In this document: one piece after another, positions 7,309 through 15,427 of the stretch
How positions within the stretch are numbered: position 1 is the stretch's first letter
Layout of the letters: every line of letters starts with the position of its first letter
Translations under genes and position numbers: made by a program
The notes under the pieces: generated by a model
What the model was told of the DNA's origin: nothing
The model's database searches: none
What the model saw: only the letters and a program-made list of their open reading frames with translations
Assembly: GCA_030152145.1 (NCBI GenBank)
Contig: JASLIL010000054.1
Coordinates: 1 to 32,459, forward strand
Direction of reading: 5' to 3'
Source of the DNA: Tissierellales bacterium
Lineage (GTDB): Bacteria > Bacillota > Clostridia > Tissierellales > JASKZW01
Length of the DNA: 32,459 nt

Positions 7309-8493
7309 ATGTCTTTAAATTTTGCAAAAAGAATGGACAATATGAAGGCTTCAGAAATTAGAGAGCTGCTGAAGTTAACACAAAAACCAGAGATTATATC
7401 ATTCGCAGGTGGTCTACCAGCACCAGAGCTATTCCCTACAGAAAGATACAAGGAAGTAGCTAAGACAGTGATGGAAGAGGATGGAAGAAAGGCGCTGCAA
7501 TATGGACCAACAGAAGGCTATGAGCCTTTAAGAGAAGAGATAGTTAAGAGAATGAAGAAGGTTCAGGTGGATATTGAAACTTCAGATGTTCTTGTAACTA
7601 GTGGTTCACAACAGGGACTTGATTTTGCTGCAAAGGTTTTCATAAACCCAGGCGACAAGATCATATGTGAAAGTCCAAGTTACCTAGGAGCCCTAAATGC
7701 TTTTAAGGCTTATGAGCCAGATTTCATAGAGATAGACACTGATGACAATGGAATGATCATGGAAGACTTGGAAAGAGTACTAGAAGAAAATGATGATGTT
7801 AAATTTATCTATGTTATACCAGATTTCCAAAACCCATCAGGTAAAACTTGGTCCTACGAAAGAAGAGTTAAGTTAGTAGAACTGGCTAACAAGCACAATG
7901 TAGCTATAGTAGAGGACAACCCATATGGAGAGTTAAGATTTGAAGGAGATTTCCTACCAGCTGTAAAACACTTTGATACAGAAGGAAGAGTTATATTCCT
8001 AGGAACATTCTCAAAAATATTTTGCCCAGGCCTAAGACTTGGCTGGACAGTAGCATCTCCAGAAGTTTTAAATAAATTCATCCTAGCTAAGCAAGGGGCA
8101 GATCTTCAATCAAGTACTATATCACAAATGGAACTAGCTAAGTTCTTAGAAATTTACGATATTGATGAGCACATAGAGGAACTAAAGAAAGTTTACAGAA
8201 ATAGAAGAGACCTTATGCTTAACACTATGAAGGAAGAATTCCCTGAGTCAGTTACTTACACTCACCCAGAAGGTGGATTATTTACTTGGGTAGTACTACC
8301 AGAAAACATAAATGCAAGAGACTTGGCTAAGAAAGCAATAGCTAAAAATGTAGCCTTTGTACCAGGAGGATCATTCTTCCCTAACAATCCACGTGAGAAT
8401 ACCTTTAGAATGAACTATTCTAATATGGATGAAGAAAGAATAGTAGAAGGTATAAAGAGACTAGGAGAAGTTCTAAGAGAAGAAATCAAGTAG
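7309..8493 (+). CDS. PLP-dependent aminotransferase (LysN/AAT-I family)
   Basis: A 394-aa fold-type I aminotransferase. Visible motifs are ISFAGGLPAPELFP at the N-terminus, the GSQQGLD phosphate-binding segment, PDFQNPSGKT, EDNPYGELRF, and GTFSKIFCPGLRLGW with the probable Schiff-base Lys236, then HPEGGLFTW. This resembles 2-aminoadipate/aromatic/multisubstrate transaminases (LysN, KAT-like). The substrate cannot be read from sequence. It lacks a DNA-binding domain, unlike the MocR protein at 1254-2666. I chose ATG 7309, with GGAGG 8 nt upstream, over an earlier in-frame ATG at 7267 that lies in the preceding terminator. Codon use is slightly less AGG-biased than neighbours, as in a well-expressed gene. 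Confidence 0.9.
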   Translation: MSLNFAKRMDNMKASEIRELLKLTQKPEIISFAGGLPAPELFPTERYKEVAKTVMEEDGRKALQYGPTEGYEPLREEIVKRMKKVQVDIETSDVLVTSGSQQGLDFAAKVFINPGDKIICESPSYLGALNAFKAYEPDFIEIDTDDNGMIMEDLERVLEENDDVKFIYVIPDFQNPSGKTWSYERRVKLVELANKHNVAIVEDNPYGELRFEGDFLPAVKHFDTEGRVIFLGTFSKIFCPGLRLGWTVASPEVLNKFILAKQGADLQSSTISQMELAKFLEIYDIDEHIEELKKVYRNRRDLMLNTMKEEFPESVTYTHPEGGLFTWVVLPENINARDLAKKAIAKNVAFVPGGSFFPNNPRENTFRMNYSNMDEERIVEGIKRLGEVLREEIK

Positions 8494-8552
8494 TTATATA
8501 TTTTTTCAATAGGAATTAAATTTGGAGGTTAACCTCTGTATATAATTATATT

Positions 8553-8587
8553 AAGGTAGTCTAGTCCTAGGGCTAGACTACCTTTTT
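8553..8587 (+). terminator. Terminator after the aminotransferase
   Basis: A 12-bp stem (AAGGTAGTCTAG / CTAGACTACCTT) with an 8-nt loop is followed by a T run. It lies 60 nt after the aminotransferase stop. Confidence 0.85.
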
Positions 8588-8703
8588 AGATCCCTTATAG
8601 ATAAGTTTATTTACCGACTCTATTCCATATAGACAAAAACAAATTTAAAAACTATGTTTAAGCTAATTTTTTGGGTAAAGGTATAAACAAGGAGGGGTAT
8701 AGA

Positions 8704-9243
8704 ATGAAAAATCTTAACTTGGCTAAGTGGCTATCTCTTTTATTGGCAATTCTTTTTATAGTTACAGGAGTTGTTTTTTTATTTAATCCTATAGAAACAA
8801 CCTTGGCAGTAGTTAATACTTTTGCTATGATAGTTATTCTAATAGGGATACTAAAGGTAGTGAGATTTTTTAGTGATGAGTTTTTTAGTACAGGGGTATT
8901 TTTAGTAGGAGGTATTTTAGATATCATACTAGGTGCTTTAATGCTGTATTCCCAACCAGTTTCAGTTAAAACCTTTACAATTATAATAGGTTTTTGGGAA
9001 CTATTCCATGGTATAAACGAATTGGCTGTATCTATTGACCTTAAAAAGTTTAAGGTAAAGGGCTGGTGGCTAGGAATATTGGCAGGTATACTAGGTATTG
9101 TCTTTGGTTTTATGTTAATAAATGACATTTTCCTATCAAGTGTCTATATAACAATCACCATAGCTATCTATATGTTTATTATGGGCATAACCTTTATATC
9201 TACTTTCCTATCAATAAGAGATTTTCAAAAAGATATGAAATAG
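8704..9243 (+). CDS. HdeD-like (DUF308) membrane protein
   Basis: A 179-aa protein made of six hydrophobic helices in three repeated pairs (LLLAILFIVTGVVFLF, FAMIVILIGILKV, FLVGGILDIILGALML, IIGFWELFHGINEL, LGILAGILGIVFGFML, YMFIMGITFISTFL). This is the DUF308/HdeD pattern. HdeD is tied to acid resistance in E. coli; the role in Firmicutes is not established. The start is ATG 8704 with AAGGAGGGG 7 nt upstream; a TTG 33 nt earlier has no ribosome binding site. It is monocistronic between two terminators. Confidence 0.8.
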   Translation: MKNLNLAKWLSLLLAILFIVTGVVFLFNPIETTLAVVNTFAMIVILIGILKVVRFFSDEFFSTGVFLVGGILDIILGALMLYSQPVSVKTFTIIIGFWELFHGINELAVSIDLKKFKVKGWWLGILAGILGIVFGFMLINDIFLSSVYITITIAIYMFIMGITFISTFLSIRDFQKDMK

Positions 9244-9245
9244 AT

Positions 9246-9279
9246 AAAAGTCACTACAATTTATTGTAGTGACTTTTTT
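9246..9279. terminator. Bidirectional terminator between hdeD-like gene and phoR
   Basis: A 15-bp perfect stem (AAAAGTCACTACAAT / ATTGTAGTGACTTTT) with a 2-nt loop has T on one side and A on the other. It serves two convergent transcripts; the phoR stop lies at its edge. Confidence 0.9.
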
Positions 9280-10303
9280 ATGGCTGATTTTTAGGCAGGC
9301 TTACTGTAAACTTGCTGCCCTTTCCCAGTTGGCTTTCCACCTTAATATATCCCTGGTGAAGGGCCACAATATGCTTCACTATAGAAAGCCCTAGGCCTGT
9401 GCCGCTGGCCTCCTTACTTCTACTTTTATCTATAGTATAAAATCTGTCGAATATAAGGGAAAGCTTATCTTCTTCCATTCCCCAGCCATTGTCTTCCACC
9501 TCAATAATAAGGCTGGAGCAATCATAGGAATCATAGGCCTTAAAGACCACCTGGCCGCCCTCTTTATTGTATTTAATAGCATTGCTTACAAGGTTATTTA
9601 TAAGCTCTTTTAACATCCTTTTATTTCCCCTAAAGCTAAGGTCTTCGTATTCAGCATAGATATTAACGCCTCTAGCCTGAGCGAATAGCTTAAGGCTAGG
9701 TAGACTTTCTGACACAAGTTCCTTCAGATCTATTATCTCGAAATCCTCTTCAGTACTTTCCAGTCTGGAAAGGCTTATAGTAGAGTTAATAAGATCAAGG
9801 AGCTTGTTACCCTCCTTAAGTATAATCTCTCCAAATTTCTTACTGTCCTCTTCTGGCACCTGACCAGTAGCTAGGATTTCAGCAAAGCCATTTATAGAGG
9901 TAAGGGGGGTTTTTAGTTCGTGGCTAACGTTAGCCGTAAAATCCCTCCTGTAGTTATTTAATTCCTGAAGCTCATCTATATAGCTTTGAATTTCTTGTTT
10001 TTGTTCTTTTATGGTCTCCATAAAGGGATCCAGCTCCTTGTAGGGGCTATCAGACCTAGTGATCTCCCTAAACATTATATTCTTAGACAGATCCTCTATA
10101 GGTTGAAGTATATTTCTAGTTAGGAAGTAGGCTACTATATTAAGAGGTATAAGAATTAAAACTAAGATACCTACAGTTATAGGCAGTGTGGATACAAAAA
10201 AATCCATATAGCCATTGGCATAGTATAGGGAAATTAAAAAACTAGTAAGAATTGCAGATATACTAGCTGTAATAGATAAATTCAAATAAATTTTTCTCTC
10301 CAT
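9278..10303 (-). CDS. phoR: PhoR-type sensor histidine kinase
   Basis: A 341-aa kinase and the last gene of the phosphate operon. It has two membrane helices (about 8-28 and 40-62) separated by only about a dozen residues, so there is no periplasmic-type sensor domain. A HAMP-like linker follows, then the dimerisation helix ANVSHELKTPLTS with phospho-His128, an N box (LVSNAIKYNKEGG), DNGWGMEED (G1) and GTGLGLSIVKH (G2). The lack of an outside sensor fits signalling through the PstSCAB transporter and PhoU. The start is ATG with AGGTGAG 5 nt upstream. The gap to phoB is 2 nt, so the two are translationally coupled. Confidence 0.93.
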   Translation of the reverse strand: MERKIYLNLSITASISAILTSFLISLYYANGYMDFFVSTLPITVGILVLILIPLNIVAYFLTRNILQPIEDLSKNIMFREITRSDSPYKELDPFMETIKEQKQEIQSYIDELQELNNYRRDFTANVSHELKTPLTSINGFAEILATGQVPEEDSKKFGEIILKEGNKLLDLINSTISLSRLESTEEDFEIIDLKELVSESLPSLKLFAQARGVNIYAEYEDLSFRGNKRMLKELINNLVSNAIKYNKEGGQVVFKAYDSYDCSSLIIEVEDNGWGMEEDKLSLIFDRFYTIDKSRSKEASGTGLGLSIVKHIVALHQGYIKVESQLGKGSKFTVSLPKNQP

Positions 10304-10305
10304 AT

Positions 10306-10968
10306 TTACTCACCTAGCTTATATCCAACATTGATAACAGTCTTAATATGCTCTCCGTTCATACCAAGTTTTAACCTTAGAGATCTTATATGAACATCTA
10401 TGGTCCTAGTTTCCCCTTGGTAGTCAAAGCCCCAAACTTTTTCCAGTATGGTCTGTCTAGACAGGACTAGGGACTGGTTTTCCAGTAGGTACTTAAGAAG
10501 CTGGAACTCCTTATTGGTAAGGGAGATTTCCCTACCACTAGCTTCAACCTGGTATTTTTCAAGATCCATAGTTATGCCCTTGTAGGAAAGCTTTTTATCT
10601 TCACAATCTCTGTAGCTTCTTCTAAGAACAGCCTTAACCCGGGATATAAGCTCCATTATACTAAAGGGTTTTTCCACATAGTCATCAGCACCCATATCTA
10701 AAGAACGGACCTTATCTATTTCTCCTGTCTTGGCTGTAAGCATTATAACAGGCAAACTCTCAGTTTCAGCATCTGATCGAATCTTCTTTAGGATAGTAAA
10801 TCCATCTTCCTTAGGAAGCATAATATCTAAGAGAACTAGGTCTGCCTTTATAAAGTCAAGGCCCTGTCCAGAAGGATAGCCAATAGCCTCAAATCCATTG
10901 GATTTTAAGGCGTAGACAACCAATTCCCTTATACTATCATCATCTTCTATGCAATATATTAAAGCCAT
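10306..10968 (-). CDS. phoB: PhoB/PhoP-type response regulator
   Basis: A 220-aa OmpR-family regulator. The receiver domain has the acidic pair near residues 9-11, phospho-acceptor Asp48 in LVLLDIMLP, LTAKTG and a YVEKPFS lysine. The C-terminal winged helix contains LTNKEFQLLKYLLEN and RTIDVHIRSLRLKL. Its place in the operon marks it as the phosphate regulator. The likely target is the 11-bp repeat array before pstS (14954-15008), giving autoregulation of the whole operon. The start is ATG, with the phoU stop 4 nt upstream. Confidence 0.94.
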   Translation of the reverse strand: MALIYCIEDDDSIRELVVYALKSNGFEAIGYPSGQGLDFIKADLVLLDIMLPKEDGFTILKKIRSDAETESLPVIMLTAKTGEIDKVRSLDMGADDYVEKPFSIMELISRVKAVLRRSYRDCEDKKLSYKGITMDLEKYQVEASGREISLTNKEFQLLKYLLENQSLVLSRQTILEKVWGFDYQGETRTIDVHIRSLRLKLGMNGEHIKTVINVGYKLGE

Positions 10969-10972
10969 TGAA

Positions 10973-11623
10973 TCACTCCATTTTTTTGAAATGAACTCCT
11001 TCTATTGCAAAATATACCCATTCTGCAATATTTTTAGCATGGTCTCCAATTCTTTCCAGATACTTTCCAATCATTAGGAAGTTTAAGATTTCTTCTTCAT
11101 TGCCATCAGTTTTCTTAAGTTGTTGGATTAGCTCAGATTTAAGAAGCTCAAAATATTTGTTTACCTCTAAGTCATATTCTATAACATTCTTAACTAATTC
11201 CAAATCTTTATTTATAAGAGAGTCTATACTTCTCTTAACTATAGTTATAGTGGCATCAGCCATTTTAGGTATATAGTAGGGCTTTAAGACACCAGTTCCA
11301 TTTAACTTTAGTACTATGCTGGATATATCAGCAGCATTGTCACCAATCCTCTCCATATCAGTTATGATCTTAAGACTGGAAGATATAAATCTTAGGTCAT
11401 AGGCCACCGGCTGTTCCTTTAAAATAAGGTTTAAAGCCCTTCTTTCTATTATCTTTTCCATGTTATTTATTTCAAAATCCGACTCAATAATGGTTTTGGC
11501 CAAGCTTAAATCTCTGCTAGTAAGGCTAGATACAGCTAATCTTATGGAGGCTTCAACTAGGTTCCCCATCTCTATAAGTTCATCGCTTAATAACTTTAAT
11601 TCCTTTTGAAAGCTTTTTCTCAT
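10973..11623 (-). CDS. phoU: Phosphate signalling protein PhoU
   Basis: A 216-aa all-helical protein with the duplicated PhoU three-helix bundle. Each half carries the metal-binding type motif: ITDMERIGDNAADIS in the first and KYLERIGDHAKNIAEW in the second. It links PstSCAB to PhoR and damps kinase signalling when phosphate is plentiful. The start is ATG with AAGGAGGAT 4 nt upstream, 11 nt after pstB. Confidence 0.96.
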   Translation of the reverse strand: MRKSFQKELKLLSDELIEMGNLVEASIRLAVSSLTSRDLSLAKTIIESDFEINNMEKIIERRALNLILKEQPVAYDLRFISSSLKIITDMERIGDNAADISSIVLKLNGTGVLKPYYIPKMADATITIVKRSIDSLINKDLELVKNVIEYDLEVNKYFELLKSELIQQLKKTDGNEEEILNFLMIGKYLERIGDHAKNIAEWVYFAIEGVHFKKME

Positions 11624-11634
11624 AATTATCCTCC

Positions 11635-12390
11635 TTAACCAAATCTACCTGTTATATAGTCTTCGGTTTTCTTATTTTCTGGTACTGAAAAAAGGTCAGT
11701 AGTCTTATTAAATTCTATCAACTCTCCACTAAGAAAGAAGGCTGTATAATCAGATATTCTCGCAGCCTGCTGCATATTGTGGGTTACTATAACTATGGTA
11801 TAGTCCTTCTTGATAGAGTCTATAAGATCTTCTATCTTTCCAGTAGAAATAGGATCTAAGGCTGAAGTAGGTTCATCCATAAGGATTACTTCAGGTTTTA
11901 CAGCTAGAGCACGGGCTATACAAACTCTCTGCTGTTGACCACCAGAAAGACTCATGGCATTTTTTTTAAGAGAATCCTTAACCTCATCCCATAGGGCAGC
12001 CTTCTTAAGGCTATCTTCTACAATATGGTCCAATTCATCCTTGTTTTTTATACCATGGGTTCTAGGACCATAGGCTATATTGTCATATATTGTCATGGAA
12101 AAAGGGTTGGGCTTTTGAAAGACCATGCCAACATTTTTTCTAAGTTCATTTATATCTATTGAATCCTTGTATATATTTAATCCATCTAGGATAATATCCC
12201 CTTCTATGTGGCAGGAGTCCACCAGATCATTCATCCTGTTTAGGGACTTTAAAAGCGTGGATTTTCCACAGCCACTAGGACCTATAAAGGCAGTAACCCT
12301 GGAATCTTCTATATTTAAATTGATGTTTTTCAAGGCCTTGAAGTCACCGTAGTAAAGATCAAGATTCTTAATTTCAAATTTGTTTTTCAT
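11635..12390 (-). CDS. pstB: Phosphate ABC transporter ATPase PstB
   Basis: A 251-aa ABC ATPase. Walker A is GPSGCGKST (37-45); the family-typical SLNRMNDL segment follows; the Q-loop is in VFQKPNPFSMTIYDN, the signature LSGGQQQR, Walker B VILMDEPTSALDP and the switch His in VTHNMQQAARIS. KPNPFPMSIYDN-like wording is characteristic of PstB. It powers phosphate import with PstA/PstC. The start is ATG with AAGGAG upstream, 11 nt after pstA. Confidence 0.97.
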   Translation of the reverse strand: MKNKFEIKNLDLYYGDFKALKNINLNIEDSRVTAFIGPSGCGKSTLLKSLNRMNDLVDSCHIEGDIILDGLNIYKDSIDINELRKNVGMVFQKPNPFSMTIYDNIAYGPRTHGIKNKDELDHIVEDSLKKAALWDEVKDSLKKNAMSLSGGQQQRVCIARALAVKPEVILMDEPTSALDPISTGKIEDLIDSIKKDYTIVIVTHNMQQAARISDYTAFFLSGELIEFNKTTDLFSVPENKKTEDYITGRFG

Positions 12391-12401
12391 ATCTATTCTC
12401 C

Positions 12402-13199
12402 TTAAGTTAACTTATTGGTTAGTTTTGTAGAAATATAGTTTAAAAGAAGAACTACCACGAGAAGGACAACTCCTGTAGCATAGGACTTCTCTATATGCAT
12501 ACCTGTAGTTGAAAGCATATACATGTGAAGGCTTAGGGTCCTTCCAGATGACATAAGGGACTTGGGAATCTCTGCAACAGTACCCAAGGTAAATATAAGG
12601 GCAGCTGTCTCTCCTATGATCCTTCCTATGGAAAGAATTATCCCAGATAGAATTCCAGGCATGGCTACTGGTAAAACAACCCTTATAATAGTTCTTAGCT
12701 TTCCAGCACCTAGGGCAAAGCTGGCCTCCCTTAGCTTATTGTCTACAGAAAGCAGGGCCTCCTCAGTAGATCTTATTACCAGAGGCAGAATCATTATACT
12801 CATAGTCAAGATACCAGATAAAAGAGAGTACTTAAGATTTAATCTTCCTACAAAGAAGATCATTCCAAATAAACCATAGACAATACTAGGTATACCAGAC
12901 AGGGTTTCTGTAGCTATCCTAATAACTTCTATAAAGCGACTTTTGTGGCTGTACTCTACTAGGTAAAAACCTGTAAACACTCCTACAGGTACCCCCAGTA
13001 GAAGTGTAAAAAATATAAGAATAAGAGTAGTTACAATAGAAGGAATCAGGGACAGGTTTTCACTTGTATAGTTTAGGCTAAATAGGTCTAGGCTTAGGTG
13101 GGGAATCCCTCTTCCTAAAATATAGACCACTATAAAAATCAAGCTGGAGAAGGTCAGAAAGGCAGAAAACTTGATTATTCTTTTGTAAAATTTATCCAT
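12402..13199 (-). CDS. pstA: Phosphate ABC transporter permease PstA
   Basis: A 265-aa permease with six membrane helices. The inner-membrane permease loop reads LREASFALGAGKLRTIIRVVLP, the EAA motif that contacts PstB. GIPSIVYGLFGM and GRIIGETAALIFTLG are PstA/PstC family signatures. Its start overlaps the pstC stop by 8 nt, indicating translational coupling of the two permeases. Confidence 0.95.
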   Translation of the reverse strand: MDKFYKRIIKFSAFLTFSSLIFIVVYILGRGIPHLSLDLFSLNYTSENLSLIPSIVTTLILIFFTLLLGVPVGVFTGFYLVEYSHKSRFIEVIRIATETLSGIPSIVYGLFGMIFFVGRLNLKYSLLSGILTMSIMILPLVIRSTEEALLSVDNKLREASFALGAGKLRTIIRVVLPVAMPGILSGIILSIGRIIGETAALIFTLGTVAEIPKSLMSSGRTLSLHMYMLSTTGMHIEKSYATGVVLLVVVLLLNYISTKLTNKLT

Positions 13200-14055
13200 T
13201 ATTAGACCTCCTCTTTAAGATTAAAAAGATAAAGTTAATTAAAAGTATAAAGACGAAAAGCACACTGGCTGTAGCTATAAGAGCTGTTTTGTGGTCTCCT
13301 GCAGCATAGGCCATGTCCATAACAATATTTGTCGTCATAGTTCTTACTCCCTTAGTTAGGCCCTTAGGCATTCTGGCTTGATTTCCAGCTACTAGGATAA
13401 CAGCCATAGTTTCCCCTATGGCACGGCCAATACCCAGTATAACGCTGGATAGGATACCAGATCTAGCACAGGGAAGGACTACCTTCATAATAGATCTTTC
13501 ATGGCTGGCACCCAAGGCAATGCTGCCCTCATAGTAAGATGAGTCAACAGCCCTTAGGCTGGCCTCAGATATATTTATAATAGTGGGTAGGATCATTATA
13601 CCCAGCAGTATAGAAGAGCTTATTATGTTCATGCCTGTGCCTCCAAAAAGCCACCTAACTATTGGTACTATTAGGGTTAGTGCAAAGAAGCCATAGACTA
13701 TACTGGGTATTCCTGCCATTAGGTTAATCATAGGTTTAAGGTATCTATAGTGTTTTTTCTTAGCAAAAAATGCTAGATATATAGCTGTTAATATTCCTAT
13801 GGGCACCCCTATAATAACGGCACCTAGTGTTATATAGACACTACCTAGAATCATAGGCAGTATCCCATAAGAGGCTGGTGTGTTAGAAGGCTTCCATGAC
13901 CTACCTAAGATAAACTTAGATAGGCCATAGTCCCTTATAAAGGGTAAACCTTCTGAAAATATAAATAGGGAAATAAGAAATATTGAAACTACAGCTAAAC
14001 TTGCAGAAAGAAAAAACACAGCTTTCATTATAGTTTCTATATTTTGTTTTTTCAT
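13192..14055 (-). CDS. pstC: Phosphate ABC transporter permease PstC
   Basis: A 287-aa permease with six membrane helices, GIPSIVYGFFALT, an EAA loop (SIALGASHERSIMKVVLP) and the conserved GRAIGETMAVILVAGN. It forms the channel with PstA. The start is ATG, 12 nt after pstS, with AAAGGTGAT just upstream. The longer N-terminal region and the GRSWKPSNTP segment separate PstC from PstA. Confidence 0.95.
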   Translation of the reverse strand: MKKQNIETIMKAVFFLSASLAVVSIFLISLFIFSEGLPFIRDYGLSKFILGRSWKPSNTPASYGILPMILGSVYITLGAVIIGVPIGILTAIYLAFFAKKKHYRYLKPMINLMAGIPSIVYGFFALTLIVPIVRWLFGGTGMNIISSSILLGIMILPTIINISEASLRAVDSSYYEGSIALGASHERSIMKVVLPCARSGILSSVILGIGRAIGETMAVILVAGNQARMPKGLTKGVRTMTTNIVMDMAYAAGDHKTALIATASVLFVFILLINFIFLILKRRSNNG

Positions 14056-14067
14056 CTAATCACCTTT

Positions 14068-14922
14068 CTAGTTTAAGTCTGACCAGGATGTTATTTCACC
14101 CTTAAAGATTTCCTTAACCTCTTCCAGGCTTAGGTCATCTAGGCTATTATCCTTATTCACTATTACGGCAATACCATCAACAGCAATCCTATCAGATTTT
14201 ATCTGGTCACTTTCCTCATCCTTCAAGTCACGGGAACTCATACCAAAATCACTAGTTCCGTCGATACTGGCCTTTATACCTGCTGAAGACCCTGGAGATT
14301 GAATCTCTATAGTAACCTCTGGATTAAGGGCCTCATAGGCCTCCTTTAACTTTTCCATAACTGGAGTAACAGAGGTAGAGCCACTAACAGTTATTTTCCC
14401 AGAAAGTTCCTTAGCTTCATAGTCAACTTGAGAATCCACTGGTATAAAACCTTCCTCTAAAACTACTTCTTGGCCTTGATGGGATAGAATATAGTCTAGA
14501 AAATCTTCCCTAAGCTCATCCAAACCTTCTTTATATGTAACAAGGAAAGGTCTAGATATTTTATAGTTTCCAGACTTAATATTTTCTTGACTAGCCTCAA
14601 CTCCATCAATTTTTAGGGCCTTTATAGTGTCATTCAGTGAACCTGTAGATATATAACCTATGCTGTCCTTGTCTCCTTTAACAGTTGTCATAACTCCATC
14701 AGTACTGTTTTGAATCACTGCTTCCTCGTAGGTTAGGTCTACTTTTTCATCACCTTGCTCTTCAATAAGCCCCACAATTTCAGTAAAGGCGCCACGGGTC
14801 CCAGAGCCATCCTCTCTACTAACTACATTTATGGATGATGATTTTCCAGCACACCCAGTCAATATAAAACTAAACAATAAAAACATTGAACAAGTTACTA
14901 CTAATTTCTTTAGATTTGGCAT
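14068..14922 (-). CDS. pstS: Phosphate-binding lipoprotein PstS, circularly permuted domain order
   Basis: A 284-aa lipoprotein: signal peptide 5-22 and lipobox LTGC with lipid-modified Cys24. It is the extracytoplasmic receptor of the Pst importer. The order of its halves is unusual. Residues 30-162 match what is normally the C-terminal half: VVSREDGSGTR (33-43), IQNST, IGYISTGSLND, ISRPFLVTY, and an EGFIPV end. After a 13-residue linker, residues 176-284 match what is normally the N-terminal half: ITVSGSTSV (177-185), GSSAGI (211-216), MSSRDL (228-233), DGIAVIVN, and an IFKGEITSWSDL end. All usual phosphate-binding loops are present, so it should be functional. It is a single open frame with ATG and GGAGGG upstream, so a frameshift or partial duplication does not explain the order. 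Confidence 0.93.
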   Translation of the reverse strand: MPNLKKLVVTCSMFLLFSFILTGCAGKSSSINVVSREDGSGTRGAFTEIVGLIEEQGDEKVDLTYEEAVIQNSTDGVMTTVKGDKDSIGYISTGSLNDTIKALKIDGVEASQENIKSGNYKISRPFLVTYKEGLDELREDFLDYILSHQGQEVVLEEGFIPVDSQVDYEAKELSGKITVSGSTSVTPVMEKLKEAYEALNPEVTIEIQSPGSSAGIKASIDGTSDFGMSSRDLKDEESDQIKSDRIAVDGIAVIVNKDNSLDDLSLEEVKEIFKGEITSWSDLN

Positions 14923-14953
14923 TTTATTCCCTCCAAGTTTTATTTTGTATCTA

Positions 14954-15008
14954 GATAATATTAAATCTTTGTTAAATCAAGGTTCTATCTGTGTAAAATC
15001 CATGTAAA
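14954..15008 (-). promoter_or_regulatory. Tandem Pho-box-like array upstream of pstS
   Basis: Five consecutive 11-bp units are readable on the minus strand with consensus TTWACANNGAT. The first unit is TTTACATGGAT and the second TTTACACAGAT; the third is degenerate (AGAACCTTGAT); the fourth is TTAACAAAGAT and the fifth TTAATATTATC. This matches the known 11-bp periodic PhoB/PhoP box (TTAACA-type in Bacillus). A TATTAT in the last unit could be the -10 element. It lies 31 nt before the pstS start, so PhoB should control the operon here. Confidence 0.8.
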
Positions 15009-15025
15009 GTTTAAAAAATTATTCC

Positions 15026-15053
15026 TTGCATAATAGAAAATAAATGATATAAT
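15026..15053 (+). promoter_or_regulatory. rpsF promoter
   Basis: TTGCAT (15026-15031), a 16-nt spacer and a perfect TATAAT (15048-15053) lie 65 nt before the rpsF ATG. The -35 begins 17 nt beyond the Pho-box array, so the two divergent promoters nearly touch. Confidence 0.75.
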
Positions 15054-15069
15054 TTAATAGATAATCCTT

Positions 15070-15090
15070 GCTTTACCAACATGGTAAAGC
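15070..15090 (+). promoter_or_regulatory. rpsF leader hairpin, candidate S6:S18 autoregulatory element
   Basis: Perfect 8-bp arms GCTTTACC and GGTAAAGC with a 5-nt loop lie in the rpsF 5' leader, 28 nt before the start codon. There is no T tract, so it is not a terminator. Many bacteria have an rpsF leader bound by the S6:S18 pair. I could not confirm the conserved CCG-type element, so the regulatory role is inferred from position. Confidence 0.4.
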
Positions 15091-15118
15091 CAGAAGTCCA
15101 CAAGGAGGTGTATTGTAA

Positions 15119-15403
15119 ATGAGAAATTATGAAGGTGTATTCATATTTGCTCCAACTTTAGAGGAGTCAGTAAGAGAACAAATCATGACTAGATTAACAG
15201 AAACTATTGAAGCTGATGGTAAAATCGTAGAGGTTGATGAGTGGGGCTTAAGAAAGCTTGCTTATGAGATCAATGATTTCCAAGAAGGATACTATGTAAT
15301 AGTTAAATTCGAATCAGAAGTTCATGTAGTTAAAGAGTTAGAAAGAATCTGTCAAATTTCAGACGGTGTTATTAGATACATGGTTGTAAAAGACGAACAG
15401 TAA
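15119..15403 (+). CDS. rpsF: 30S ribosomal protein S6
   Basis: A 94-aa protein beginning MRNYEGVFIFAPTLEE, with the S6 core VDEWGLRKLAYEINDFQEGYY and RYMVVK near the end. It is normal family length and lacks the long acidic or glutamate tail of proteobacterial S6. S6 pairs with S18 in the 30S platform, and rpsR lies two genes downstream in the universal rpsF-ssb-rpsR order. The start is ATG with AAGGAGGTG 8 nt upstream. Confidence 0.97.
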   Translation: MRNYEGVFIFAPTLEESVREQIMTRLTETIEADGKIVEVDEWGLRKLAYEINDFQEGYYVIVKFESEVHVVKELERICQISDGVIRYMVVKDEQ

Positions 15404-15427
15404 TTGTAAATTAAGGTGGTGTTTTGG

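Noticed and set aside
8658..9128. 156-codon minus-strand open frame opposite the HdeD-like gene
   Set aside because: It is a shadow of a hydrophobic + strand gene: Ser/Thr/Lys/Pro-rich composition, no ribosome binding site, and the + strand frame has a family match and good start.
14068..14922. PstS order caused by a frameshift or a fused pair of partial genes
   Set aside because: There is one uninterrupted frame with a complete lipoprotein signal and each half occurs exactly once.
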